From positions 9,391,001 to 9,455,000 of the forward strand of contig OW799234.1 of assembly GCA_941918925.1 (NCBI GenBank): 64,000 nt of DNA. The letters run 5' to 3'. The notes under the pieces were generated by a model, which saw only the letters and a list, made by a program, of their open reading frames with translations, was not told the DNA's origin and made no database searches. Positions 25,416 through 37,347 of this stretch are shown piece by piece. The translations under genes were made by a program, and so were the position numbers. The number at the start of each line of letters is the position of its first letter. Within the stretch, counting starts at the first letter, position 1. The DNA comes from Phyto melanocephala (Eukaryota > Arthropoda > Insecta > Diptera > Rhinophoridae).

Positions 25416-26112
25416 AGTGGAAATGAAAAATGTTTTTAATATCCAAGAAATTTACTTTATTTGATCGATAATTTTATGGCATTAAGATACAGTTCATACT
25501 GGAAATTTAATTTGTTAAATGTTTTAAAAAATTTTTGGATCACGTCTACCTAATTTTATTTTTCAAGCCGTCTAGAGTTATTGGTTTGACTTTGCATAGT
25601 ACCAGAGAGAAAAATTCAAAGGCCTTAAATCACATGATTAAAATGTTTAAATAGTAACTTAGAGCGAAAATGCATTCGCAAAATTTTTCGTTCAGTAAGT
25701 CGAGCATTTGATGCTGTGGTATCTGGCAAGTGGTGCTCTCCTGTTTGAACAAGGTATTAAAAATAACTATATACCTTTCGCCATTTTTTTTTTAATTTTT
25801 AGTTTTTATTTATTTTCCAATAATTCAGTACATTTTTGTTGCCTCAGCGCCTTATAGGCATTATTGATGTTTACATTCTTGCCAGTCTCATTTCAAAAAA
25901 TAATTGCCCCAAAGAAGCATTAAATAACAATATTTTGAGTTTTTTTTACTAGAAATAATACCAGTTTGCTGATTTACATGAACATTAAGAAAAAAATATC
26001 CTAAAGACTGATCATAATATTGTTAATATCGCTCATGGTAACATTCTGAAACTAAATCATTTCTCATTTTCGAAATAAATTTAAACAATATTCAAGTGTT
26101 TCTTGGGCTTAG

Positions 26113-26548
26113 CGATTCGTTAGCAATTTGAGTTCAGAAACGTAGGTTGCTAGCCTTCGTTCCATAGTTTGGTGATAGGGCTGCTATCTAAGCACCCAAA
26201 CGTGCTGTGTTTGGCGCCAGTGTTTCAGAGGATCCAGCATTCGCGATCTCCTACTTCCTGAGACGCACTTTGGCCATTCAGGGTTCGCTGACACTTCAGG
26301 TTGGCAACAGAATTTCCTCTGTGCGGTTGTTAAGGTTATACCGCCTAAGATCGGTCGACAGGGCCTCGTTTGTCAAAAAACAGGGGTCACCAAGTCCTTT
26401 CTGGACAGAGGGTGAGGTTGTCATTTGAAAAGGATTGGCTGTGTGTACAATATGATAACTCATTTGTACTCGCGTCACTTTTCCATTAACCCCCATTATT
26501 GGCGCCCTATGCTCCAGTGGGAGTTAAAGGAACATATATATATATATA
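26113..26548 (+). mobile_element. Retroposed element with 12-bp target duplication and (TA)n tail
   Basis: Exact TCTTGGGCTTAG repeats at 26101-26112 and 26549-26560 bound 436 bp ending in a TATATATATA run. This is the signature of target-primed reverse transcription: either a 5'-truncated LINE 3' end or a SINE. The sequence is GC-richer than its surroundings and begins CGATTCGTTAGCAATTTGAG. I do not recognise the family, and the internal ORFs on both strands do not look like a LINE protein. The intact duplication suggests a fairly recent insertion. Confidence 0.8.
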
Positions 26549-26845
26549 TCTTGGGCTTAGGCAATTTCAAAAATAATTGCCAAATTCAACTAACCTAAAA
26601 ACAACTCACAAAGCAACTGTTACAGAAAACAGTGTTGCCAGCTTAACGTTTTCAGCTTAAAAGAATACGTATTTAATATTTCATGATCCTTTGAACTTTT
26701 TTTTCAGCAACTTTTAATTTATATTTAGCTTTTTTGGAATTTTTGACCCTCACCAACATATCGTCACCTGCAATGTTAAATGCTTAACTAACATTAACTT
26801 ACTTTAATGGTGGAAAGAAAACACATGTTTAAATTAAAAGATATA

Positions 26846-26962
26846 GGGCCATATTCATAAAAAATATTTTAGGTTTATTGAAGGCTTATTTGACAAATTT
26901 CTCTACAACATCTGTCAAATAAGCCTTTAATAAACCTAAAATATTTTTTATGAATACGGCCC
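26846..26962. mobile_element. Palindromic foldback MITE, copy 1
   Basis: Arms of 50 bases pair with two mismatches: GGGCCATATTCATAAAAAAT... on the left and its complement ending TTTATGAATACGGCCC on the right, around a 17-base loop. A diverged copy is at 30326-30442. If transcribed, either strand would form a long hairpin RNA. Confidence 0.75.
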
Positions 26963-27819
26963 ATAGTTTTTAAGGTAAATTGCTCCAGTTAAATTTGTAT
27001 AAAATCAAAATTTTTGTTTGCAGAATTCTGACTTCATTTTATTGTGATACATTTGGAGGCAAAAAAAAATCGATTTGAAATTTCTTCTTAGTTAAGTCGT
27101 TTTGCATTGAAGGTTGCGATATATCCTATGGATCTAGTGATAGCGTCAGAGATCATACTGATTAACATACTATACGCTCATATCCATGACAGTTATACAC
27201 ATATGCCTATTTGACATATTGTCTAATCTATGGAAGGAAGTTCACCCAAAATAATCCATAAGCCAATTTCAACTAATAGTTTTGCTATGCCAAAAAAACT
27301 AGAACCTTCAATGTAATTCCTTACAGATTTTCAGCACGAGGCCTTAAGGTATTTCAAGGTATTCGTGCTTAATATGTCCTAACGTCAAACATTGCCAAAT
27401 GTAGCGAATGCGTCATTATTTTCTTCGCATGCTCTAAATGTTGTTCTATGTACGAGCTGGATAAGTTTTAGCACCACTTAATCATCTGAGTATTGGCCTC
27501 CTCAATTTTAGGATCACTTTTATTCTCTCAAGGTTTTTGATTCTCCAAAGAATATTCGTCACTTTACCGACAGCAGAATTTTGTTGATGTGATCTACCCT
27601 TAACCAAGTTTTAAGTTTGTTTTTTAACCTCCCCATTTTCGATAATATTTCGGCATCTCGCTGCCGTTTATCTAGGTCTTTACAATATACATACGAGTTT
27701 ATCTCACTCTTTGTTTGTATAACATTTCGAAGTTCAACTTATTTCTTCCTCAAGGTCCTAATATTAAATTGACTCTTCTTAAAACTATGATTTGGAGACT
27801 TTTTAACAATTTCTTTCAA

Positions 27820-28110
27820 GCATTTAAAGTATTTGAATTACCATTTAATTGCCAAGGTATTTCATTGAAGGGATCTAGTCAAAATATTATTTATTTCTTT
27901 AGAGCTCATTTCATTCTAATTGAACGTGGAATTCACATTGGAAATCCCTAAGGAATTACATAGAAGGGACTAGGTTTTGGTTCTAGTCGAAATATTAGCT
28001 GAATTGGGCTTATGGTTTTATTAGGGGCATTTAATTTCTTTAGAGCGCGCAACATTCTAATTGTACATACTTGTATAGCTGTCATGGGTTTGAAGTTTTA
28101 ATTTAATCTT
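27820..28110 (+). mobile_element. LINE 3' end, copy with internal partial duplication
   Basis: Shares AAGGAATTACAT, TTATTAGGGGCATTT and CTTTAGAGCGC-type text with the tail of the LINE ORF2 fragment at 34790-35720 and with 60985-61200. Within this copy the motif set occurs twice, a shortened version at about 27855-27930 before the fuller one at 27950-28075. Noncoding 3' UTR debris. Confidence 0.6.
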
Positions 28111-28462
28111 ATCCCCTTAAATAGCTTATAAATAGAATATCTTTTAATTTCATCTTTGAAGTATTTATGTATTGGGGAATTCCCGTTTTACAATGAATAA
28201 AAAATAATTATATTTTTCTCTCACTTATTTTATTTCAAATGCCAAACTTTATGGTAGAAAAATCTTTCCGAACTGTGATTATGTGATGAAAAAAACCTAA
28301 ACCTATTACCACGGATCAAAACAACTTCACTTTAAAACAACGTTTTATCCATTTCAATCTTATTAACCGAACAAAATAATGAAGATGGAAATTCACTCGG
28401 TTATTTAGGGGACTAAAGATCCAAAATAAGAAACTCCTTCCCTACCATACAACTCCTACCAT

Positions 28463-28648
28463 GGTAGGTAGGTAAGGCTGGTGCAAAGTTACCCTCACAC
28501 CTTCACTCGGAGACCATTACGGTCCATTGTGACGCCTTAATAGAGAGAAGAATAGAATAAGAATATAAATATTTAGAATAGAAGAGAAAGAGAAGCAGAC
28601 AATTCCAGAGTCTCCGGCGGGAATCGAACCCGCAACCACAGGGGCACT
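28463..28648 (-). mobile_element. tRNA-derived SINE with target duplication (short form)
   Basis: On the minus strand it starts AGTGCCCCTGTGG, has a perfect pol III box B GGTTCGATTCC (28620-28630), a body with CACAATGGACCGTAATGG, and a tail of (CTAC)n rather than poly-A. CAACTCCTACCAT at 28450-28462 and 28649-28661 is the target duplication. Relative to the copy at 41894-42110 it lacks about 31 bp between GTGG and TTGCGGG, which removes most of box A and the anticodon-arm equivalent. Confidence 0.85.
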
Positions 28649-28699
28649 CAACTCCTACCATACAACTGACTATTATGTTTTAGATAAAATAACACTATG

Positions 28700-29340
28700 C
28701 TTGCCAAAATTTTGTCAAGAAAAGTTATTATGTGTTATTAAGGAATTCTCTTATAATGGGTGTCTCTTGTCCACAGTACTGTTTTGCCTTGTTCTTATTT
28801 CACTCATAATTACAAACTGGTTGACTTGGATTATTAGCTGGCCATTTCAACCTTCAACAGCTTTTAACAAAAAAAATTTTAACATGTTCTTATCGTATGA
28901 TAAAAAACTGTTTACGTATGTATATAAGCCACGTAGTTTGTGGTACTAAAATATAACCATACAATATGATACATTATTCTTCCCTCCTCATTCTATAAAA
29001 GAACACAACAACAAAATCAAAGCCATCAAAATTATAACTCCATAAGTTCTTTAGGCTAAACTACGGTTCAAAGCGGTATACTCCGCAGTGTCGATTTATT
29101 CTTCTTGATGTACCCACCATCATCTTTCTACTATTAAACAATTTTAACTGTCTTTTGGCCCAAACTAAATAACGAAGTTTCATTTATTTCTAATAGTAAT
29201 TAAAAAGTGTTTAATAGAGATTAAAAATAAATATAATAATTTTTGTCACGGGTTTATTTACATTTTGTTCTATGGCTTCTTCTTCTACCTGGCCGATGTA
29301 GCTCATTTTCTTTATTAGATATTTATAATTTATAAATTTT
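28700..29340. other. Gene-free stretch
   Basis: No gene, RNA or repeat recognised. A short ORF at 28701-28949 has no family resemblance. Confidence 0.4.
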
Positions 29341-29759
29341 TTTTTTTTTTGTTAAGTTTAGTGTTCAAGGGTCTTCCCACTGCAGACATGTATTCTTGGC
29401 TAAGGTCAGGCCAAGGTGTATTTTCAAATGGTATATAGAGTTGGGACCCACACCTCTGTTTTCTTAAACACATAATTTGAGAAATTAAAAACTTTTTGAT
29501 CGAGGCTGGCTTGAACTTGTTTAAGACTCTTTATTAATGAGGTCTGTTAGGAGAGAATGTGATGCCAAGCGGAAAAAGGACTTGAAGGTGGTTTAACGGC
29601 TGATGATTAGTCTTAGTCGGTCTCTGGGAAACCACTTAAGAAGTGGTTAATAGAAATATTGAATGATAGTTAAATGACTGATGCTTGCAGACTTGGCGGA
29701 CATGCTGACTTTTTGGCAACCATATAGTATGTCTTGGGGTGATGTTGCCGTTCAACAGA

Positions 29760-29969
29760 AGTATTTATTTGGTAAATTGTTTGGCTTCTTTAGAATTACA
29801 CATAAGATTCTATCACTAATTAACCTCATAGCCTCGTAGCGAAAAAAAAGAAAAGGGGATAGATAGTATTTATTACGTAAATTGTTCGGCTTCTTTAGAA
29901 CCACACATAAGATTCTATCACTAATTAACCTCGTAGCGAAAAAAAAAGAAAAGAGGATAGATATCCCGA
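29760..29969. repeat. Tandem duplication, period about 105 bp
   Basis: Two adjacent near-identical units (AGTATTTATT at 29760 and 29865) share CACATAAGATTCTATCACTA and GCGAAAAAAAAGAAAAG. They differ by a short CATAGCCT insertion and a few substitutions. Probably a local slippage or recombination duplication inside repeat debris. Confidence 0.85.
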
Positions 29970-30125
29970 GCTCCTTGGCAAGATGAATTTATATTTAGCA
30001 AGAATTAATGTAAGACTGCTACGTGTGACATGATAGAGCAGAACAAAACTGGATCACAGATGTTGAGATTAGTAGTTAGAAGCTTAATCCAGTAGTAAGA
30101 CCACCGTTAGATTATGGCACATGGT
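29968..30125. repeat. Unclassified dispersed repeat, copy 1
   Basis: Aligns over about 155 bp with 35817-35975: GAGCTCCTTGGCAAGATG versus GAGCTCTTAATCAAGATG, then AAGACCACCGTTAGATTATG versus AAGACCACCGTCAGATTATG at matching spacing. No coding motif is visible. The second copy lies just 3' of a LINE fragment, so LINE or SINE ancestry is possible. Confidence 0.5.
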
Positions 30126-30325
30126 GACACGTTAATCAAACCAAACACTATCAAAGAGTCTTTTATTTCACCTCTAAAGTGATTTTAGCAGACGTACGGA
30201 TATACCTGTATCATCTTAAAATTTTTATTTGCTGCAAATGGAACATGACAACAACAACATGAATTTACTTAAAGAAATGTTGCAGATGTTTTGTAAAATT
30301 TAAAAATTAATTTCTAATCATAAGC

Positions 30326-30442
30326 TGCCGTATTCATAAAAAAAATTTTAGGTTTTTTAAAGGCTTCTTTGACAGATGTTCTTCAGAAATTTGTCAAATA
30401 AGCCTTCAATAAACCCAAAATATCTTTTATTAATATGACGGA
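30326..30442. mobile_element. Palindromic foldback MITE, copy 2
   Basis: Same length (117 bp) and arm sequence as 26846-26962 (GCCGTATTCATAAA..., TAGGTTTTTTAAAGGCTTC, ...AAATAAGCCTTCAATAAAC) but with more mismatches between arms. Confidence 0.7.
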
Positions 30443-32085
30443 AAGATTTTATCACACTCTCCAAAAAAAAAATGGGTTTCAAAATACTTTAGTTTTATAA
30501 CATTTTATTACCATCAATTTTTTCTCAGTGTATTGGTTTTGCTAATACCAATAATAGCAATTGATTTTTTAGCATACCTTTAGCAGTGAGTATTTAAATA
30601 AAAATCTATTTGAACACTGAACATTTTTGCCAAAATCAACTTAATAACAACAATTTGTTGACATTTACAATAGCAACAACACAACTAACATATTTATTAG
30701 AGTTGAAACTTTGTCGGTAAACCTTTTGACGGTGTTAAAATGTTGCAATAATAATAACAACAACAACAAAGAGAACACACAAAAAATAGATGTTAAAAAC
30801 ACCATAAAATACACACTCCAAAATGACACAAGTCAAAAAAGACAAACAAACAAACAAATATGAAATGAAGAAAATTTTAAAGCAAATTGTTAAATAGTAG
30901 AGATCGCCTGGTAAGAAATCAGCCACAACCAATGTTGTTTACATTAGACTATTGGTTAAGGGACACCAATCCGCGACGCTTAGCTTCATACATAAAACGA
31001 AGGAGTGGCTTAAAGTACACAATATTCACACTATGACATAGCAATAGCAAGCAACAACAAACATTACTACTTCTACTACTTGAATGCTTTTTTGTTGTGA
31101 ACTTTTACAGCAACAACATTTTGTTATTGTTGTTGTAGTCAGCAATGCCAAAAAAAAAACACAAAAAATTAAAGCTAGAACTGTGCAATATCGTCGTCAT
31201 CATCATCATCATCATCAACATAATTATGTTTTTGTAGACGTCGTTTTAGTTGTATCCTCATAAGGCAAATAGAGTATGAGTTTTTGTTGTTGGCGTTTTT
31301 TATTGGTATCAAAGCACTATGCAGGCTCCCAACACTCATACTTACAACAGCACTGACACACAGTCACTTTGGTTGGTGTGAAGTAAACACAGCCCGGCGA
31401 CAAAAACTAACAAAAGCCTGGCAAAGAGGAAGAGCGAGTCAGCCAGCCAAGTGAGTGAGCCCAACAAAACACATTCTTGTTTAAGGAAAAACTTTTTTTA
31501 GATGTTGTTGTTGCTGTTGGTGTTGTTGTTTATTCCACACTTTTCCTTTACGGAACGAATGGCTGTTGTACTTATTGTCATCAATGTGCTTGGCTGGCAC
31601 TCGACTTAAAGAGAGTCTAAAGTCAACAAGAAATCCTACAACAACCACATCAGCAACAGCAAGCAGTACTTTTAACAATACAAAAACTTTTCGCAGTTTT
31701 TTCTTCTTACAAAAATACTAAAAGAAAAATTATGCTTTAAATCATGAAATTGCCTTTAAAGACACAAACACGCAGCAACTAGAAAAAGAAAAATCAACTA
31801 AACTTTATAGCACACACCACGGCCCTTTCACCATTAAAGAAAAAAAAGTTTTCTACATTTTCACACATATATACACACATACACGAACACTCAACTTTTC
31901 ATGCAGTCACTTGAGGAGAGTTAATAGAACAAGCGCATTATAGACAAAAATGTACCGAGTAAACCCAACGACTTCACTCTGCATAGGCTTGCCACATTGT
32001 TTTTATATCCCTCACACGAGAGTGCAAAATGGTATGTGTACAGGGTGTTCGCCGGTATATGTACAGGGTGTACATCCTGTATATA
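30443..32085. other. Gene-free stretch with trinucleotide repeats
   Basis: No recognisable gene. A CAT/TCG trinucleotide run at 31191-31216, CAA/TTG runs near 30760, 31100 and 31500, and GTACAGGGTGT repeated near 32040 and 32060. Less AT-rich than the flanks between 30.9 and 31.9 kb. ORFs at 30735-30932 and 31481-31678 translate the repeats. Confidence 0.4.
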
Positions 32086-32088
32086 AGT

Positions 32089-32680
32089 TAATCCTTCCGT
32101 GTTGAAATTTTTACAATATTTATTTAAGACCCCATAAAGTATACTCGTATATATTCAGAATCCTTACAGATAGAGGAATTGATTTAGCTAAGTCCGTTTG
32201 TCCGTGTGCATGTTGAAATCAATTTTTTGAAGCCCCTACACATAGTTCAGACTTTCTTATGGTAGCAATATATCAGGTATGCTTTCGAGAATTTTGCTAT
32301 TGGATATGAGTTCTGTGGGTATATTACCAGCTGCGTTATGCGCAAAAGAACAGCAGTGTCTCTGTTTTTTACCCAAACAAAGTCAGATATTGTAGCTATC
32401 TTGCAAAGTTTTTACATATTTTTATATAAAATATTTATCTTTGGCAATATTTACAAAAAGTCGTGGTTCAATGGGTTAATTATCGATAAAGTTATCAACG
32501 AAAAAAAATTTTTTTTTTTTTAAATATTAATTTAAACTTCAAATTATCGATTTTCTAAATAAGTTACGGTCATAGTTGCACCATATAATTGTCAGTCATG
32601 GTCACTACATGATGGTACAAACTTTAAGAAGAGTATATAAGATTCGTCATAGCCAAATATGGCCCTGTTACTTGTTTTTT
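32089..32680 (+). mobile_element. DINE-1-like element, shorter subfamily
   Basis: Carries CTTCCGTGTTGAAATTTTTAC, GACCCCATAAAGTATAC and TCCGTTTGTCCGTGTGCATG. It ends GATTCGTCATAGCCAAATAT then CTGTTACTTGTTTTTT, with the terminal hairpin decayed. The middle differs from the copy at 37348-38121 and includes a perfect TATCGATA (32481-32488), the Drosophila DRE motif. Noncoding. Confidence 0.7.
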
Positions 32681-32814
32681 CTATGTCACTTAAAACGAAA
32701 AATATTCTGGAAAATTTGCTTAGTGTTTGAAAAATTATATTTAAAATAAAGTTTCTAGATTTGCTGTCATTACTCTGACGCATAATTCAGGCTAAATTTG
32801 ACCAATAGCAAGGA

Positions 32815-33640
32815 TTATGTTGAATTTATGAGTCGCTGTGGATCGTGACTTATTCGCACAGAGCTGCGACTTAAGAAAACCCCACAAGAACAATTTCAAC
32901 GAAATCAAATTGCACTCGATCTCGATGAGCTTAAATCGCTCGAATAGAATGTCTTTGTGACATGAGCTGTGTGGCCGAACTATTGAAAATACAAAACGTT
33001 GGTGTCCATATCATTAAATGCAGACCAAAAGAAGTGGTTAATCATCGACCTAAAGCGCTTGTCGTTGACGGTGATGGCCTGGCCAACAGCATTCTCAAAG
33101 AAATATGGATAAGCCAGCTTTAAATCCACACTTTTACGTAATGCATTGCATGCTTTTATATCTCATGTGAATTCCCGAATTCGCCATTTTATTTTTGATG
33201 TACTTTTTGATCCAGAAATGGGCCTCATAGCTGAAGTTAATTTTTCAATAAAAATAAGTGTCAATTTCCAAAGCCTATTCAGTGAACACGCGTCATTGTT
33301 AAAAAATGTTGCCTTTAGCTCCTAAAACAATTGAATTTCTCAGACTCAAGCCACGATGCGAAATTCGCCAATATATGGTTTGCCAAAGGGCGACCTTTTG
33401 TAGCCGAATGCCTTGGATACCGCTCACTATTACGGAGAGTCGCGATGTTTTCATTAGATCTTACGTATTGTCGTCGTACTAGTGAAGGTTCATTGTCTGC
33501 TAAACCAGTGGACATACATTTATCCACCATACTGCGAATGGTTCTTTGTGAAGGACGATTATGGCGTCCTTAAAAAATTTGAAGCCCGCGACACGTTGCC
33601 CGAACAGCCATTTTGATAAAACAATATTTTCATTTAAAAT
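32815..33640 (-). pseudogene. Dead mariner-like transposase, minus strand (copy 1)
   Basis: The minus strand shows, in order but over shifted frames, a helix-turn-helix region (RPSQRTIRSMVDKCMS, ADNEPSLVRRQYVRSNENIA), then YFFENAVGQAITVND, RSMINNFFWSAFNDMDTN, a degraded LYFQ-then-HTAHVT catalytic block and a degraded FLWGFLKSQLCANK segment near 32850. These are landmarks of the insect mariner-type family found also at 62950-63640. Parts of the centre are missing, and multiple stops and frameshifts make it non-functional. Inverted repeats were not found. Confidence 0.75.
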
Positions 33641-34789
33641 TGTTGTTGGACGCTATTTGTATCTGTCAATGGTAATTTGGCAAAACAAACTAAATAAATA
33701 ACATCCAATTCGTTAGACATAGTTTTAACTGTAACAGTTTAGAAGTCGCTATTGAAAGAGCCGTAATTTTAAAGTAAAATTATTTTAAATCCCTTCTCTT
33801 CACTTACAAATCCCTGTAGTCTGGCAAGCCTTTCTATTTACATTCTACATAGCGATGGAGAGACATGGCCGTGGTAAAAGATACATACTCTTAGATTGTT
33901 GTTGTTGTTGTAAAATTTGGTAAAATGCCAGCCAGCACAAAGGAAAAAAAACAAAACCAACAACTACAAAACAAGTCAAAAGAATAAATTTTCTATAAAT
34001 TTTCTATTTTTCTGAGGAAGTTGTGAAGGAGGGAAAGTTGAGGAAAACAAGACAAACTTTATATGACACTCAGGGTGTGTGTAAGCACACCAGCAAAACA
34101 AATGACGGTGGTCCAAGCCACTTAACAAATGGAGCAAAAATCTAATCTTTAATAATGTGTAGATATTACTGATGTATTTTGTTGTTGTTGTTTGTTAAAT
34201 AAGCGCACACAGCAAACACAGTACATAAACCTACTGCTAGTCATACATAAAGACATTTAGTTATGTACGAGGGTAGGATTAAAAGTGATTCTAAGTAAGT
34301 TGGGAGGGCTTAAGGGTTGTAATTCAAAATTGATTTGTCGCTTAAAGTTAATACATTTTTGACTACAACGTGTTTTTTAATAATGATTTTGTAAATTGAA
34401 AAAATTTTCCTTTTAAAGGGTGAGTTAATTTTATTATTTACAAGTAACCAAGTTACGAGAGCAGTTACTTCTTAGTGATACTATTCGCAAGTAAAGACGG
34501 TCTTTTAATTAGCAGGCACTTCAAATAACATGTTCGCATTAAAAAAATATCGACGGCAAGTGAGAGAGTTATTTTTAGAATCTCTGTACTAAAGTCAAGT
34601 TAGGAAGTTTGAGATTTATGTTTTGAGTTGCTCAATCCTCTAAAGACTTGAACTAGAGATTCTTAAAACTAATAATTTCAGCTTTGTAAAGAAAAATTTT
34701 TGGGTTTCCACTTCTTGAATTTTGTATTTAAACCGATTTATTTTGCACATACAATTTTCTTTGCTTAAGGTCATGTTCCGTTTTCATCT

Positions 34790-35720
34790 CTATATTCTAT
34801 TTCATGGTTATTGACTTCTCAATGGAAATAGAAATCGGTGGTTTATACGACTGATGCTCATGTAGGTGAAGGACCTGCGGCCTATGGGCAACCATAAACC
34901 TATCGAGCTGCTGTTGTCTATGAACATAAATACTTGTCTGGTTTTCGAAGCTAAGATTATGGCAATTAAGGAAGGCATTAAATTGATATAGAGACTGATA
35001 ACGAAGCTCCGTTTCGTATCCTTTCGGATAGCCCATCAGTTATCAAGAACCTAAAAAATGAGTGAGATGAACTTACATGTGAATTGTGGACGTCTAGAGA
35101 TAATATTGATATCAAGCCATCATGACATAATCGGAAACGAAGAAGCCGACAAATTATCCAATTTTTGAATACCATCACCTTGACCTTGAAAAAAGCTAAA
35201 CTCTTGCCAAGGTTCAAAAATTATTTAAAAGTTTCGTCGATAAAAGAACACATCACGTTAGAAAGTGGCAACATAATGCTGACTGTAAGGTGAAGAACAT
35301 TGGGTGACTCTGTGTTTGAAGGAGGCTCTAAAACTCAGTAGGCTAACACAAGAGTAATAATACCACACATGAAGTTTAGAACTAATCTAGCTAGCATGAG
35401 ACTGTCGGATGATATTTAGGGCATGCGAATAAGAGGAGAGACTTTGAAACACTATTTTGTTCAATGTCCTGCGTTTGCATGTATAAGATGTGAGAACTTT
35501 AACTTGGTAACTAAGCCGAACTTGGAATATCTAAGAAATTTTAAATAGAAATTCTTAAGGAATTACATTCAAAGGAGTGGGTTCTTGACCTCGTCAAAGT
35601 ATTAACGGAATTGGGATTATAGTTTTTATTAGGGGCATTTCGTTCCTTTATACCGCACATCATGCCAATTAAGCATACGTGTATGCCTGTCATGAGTATG
35701 GGCTTTTAGTGCCTGTCTTT
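34790..35720 (+). pseudogene. LINE ORF2 C-terminal remnant and 3' UTR (R1/Jockey-like)
   Basis: The + strand encodes broken pieces of a non-LTR ORF2 end: VYTTDAHVGEGPAAYG and YRAAVVYEHKYLSGF (RNase H), RILSDSPSVIKNLKNE, MKFRTNLASMRLSDDI, GETLKHYFVQCPAFACIR (a terminal Cys/His motif) and NLEYLRNF. The 3' UTR follows, with AAGGAATTACATTC and TTATTAGGGGCATTTCG. Many stops and frame changes. Copies of the 3' end alone are at 27820-28110 and 60985-61200, all on the same strand. Confidence 0.75.
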
Positions 35721-35816
35721 CTCATTTTAAACTACTTGTCTGGCTGTTTGGCTTATTTTGGCTTGCAAAGCCAATACTGTTACTGATCTACACCAATTGC
35801 CTAGAATTTAGACAGT

Positions 35817-35975
35817 AGCGAGCTCTTAATCAAGATGCCTATACATTAGCCGTAAGGTTATTGTAGAGTATAGTTGCTACCTGTCATTGATTGCTGAATA
35901 TCCTTGCACACAGTGAAGGGTGGTGAGGTGCCAGAAACTCAACCACGTAATAAGACCACCGTCAGATTATGGCAC
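35817..35975. repeat. Unclassified dispersed repeat, copy 2
   Basis: Partner of 29968-30125 (see that entry), ending near GATTATGGCACTCAATCCC. It starts about 100 bp after the end of the LINE 3' region. Confidence 0.5.
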
Positions 35976-36168
35976 TCAATCCCAGGTCGTCCAAAGTTTA
36001 TGATCTACATAAGTCAATGTCTTCATGTAGACCCAGAGAAAATAATTCAAATTCATTAAATCGGGTTATATTTAAACTGGCTAATGTTTGATGACTAAAA
36101 ACTTATTCTCAGTAGTTCTTTGGAGTTAAAACATTTTGTCAACCCTCTTCTGAACTTCTTACTGTTAT

Positions 36169-36627
36169 GCTATAAACACAATCAAGTTCACCGACCACCG
36201 ACTACAAGACGTCAAAAATAGAATACATGCGTGCTTATGAGAATAATTCTTTTAGCCGCTACACGACTACCGACTACACGGCTACTTTTGTAGCCCGTAG
36301 CCAACTTAGGCTAGTTTCTATTTTTCTTGGCTACAAAAAACAGATTAGTGCTGCCAATACAATAAATGCATGAAATGGTGGTTTTAAAAACGCAATACAT
36401 TAAATATCGCTATTAAAAACACGAAAAACAAGTATAGTGGCACCATTAATTAAGTTTGTTTTGTTTAACTTTAATACATATGTATGTCAAAACAGATGTT
36501 TATTTTTTGTAGTTAGTGGTCGGTAGTCGTTAAAAGAATTAAGTAGCTGGCGACTTGGCTATTTTTGTAGCCAGCTACTTTTGTAGTCGGTAGTCGATGG
36601 TCGGTAGCCTTTGATTGTGTTTATAGC
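36169..36627. mobile_element. MITE with GCTATAAACACAATCAA ends
   Basis: Perfect 17-bp inverted repeats GCTATAAACACAATCAA (36169-36185) and its complement (36611-36627) bound 459 bp of noncoding DNA. Just inside both ends lie many variants of CTACCGACTAC / GTAGTCGGTAG (for example ACCACCGACTACAAGACG and GTAGTCGGTAGTCGATGG). This subterminal-repeat arrangement is typical of hAT- or P-type elements. Target duplication is not clear. Confidence 0.8.
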
Positions 36628-37347
36628 TTTATCCTCGACTTGCTAACAACTTTTACGTTTGCTTTCGTTAGTTTTACTTTTTTTTTTCTTGCGTTAAATG
36701 TGTATACATTTATAGTACGTCACTGAACATTTATTTTTCTTTTCTTATGTACTAGCAAAGGTATTTATGTACATATGGGTTGTGTATTAATGTGCTATAT
36801 AAATACATACATACATATACAATTACAATAATACATACAAACAATTCCCTGCCGTTGTTAATATGGGAACTTAAGTAAGAAAAAACACACTTCAAATGAG
36901 GGTTGAATGTTTTTTTTTTTTCATTTAAAGATTCTTTTCTTCCTTTTTTTGTTTTTGTTAAGGATAATTTTTTTTTTTTGTTTTTCAGTTATACTAAATA
37001 TTTAAACATCTTACATTTATTTTCAAGTGGTAATAAGGATGTGAAAAGTACAAGAAATCTTTTATATTTTTTAAAGAATTTGCAAAGGTGAAAGAGATTT
37101 TGATGAGGTGCAAAGATATTTTTTAAGATATTAAAGACGATTTTTTTATTATTATTTTTTTTGCTATTTTAAACAACAATTTCAAAAAAAAAATATTAAA
37201 TCAAAAAAATTATTTTTTTAAAAAATATAGAAATTTAGACTTGTTCACAGAAAATAATAAATCTTGCAATTTGTTTGATTATGAAATTTATAAAATGTTG
37301 ATATTTACAAGAGGATACGCATTAATTGTATGATTTTTTTATTAATA
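36628..37347. other. Gene-free stretch
   Basis: AT- and T-tract-rich DNA with ACATACATACAT near 36807. The ORF at 36903-37091 is a poly-Phe translation of T runs. Nothing else seen. Confidence 0.45.

Noticed and set aside
33331..33573. 80-residue + strand ORF
   Set aside because: It is the antisense of the mariner-like helix-turn-helix region; the minus strand carries the family motifs.
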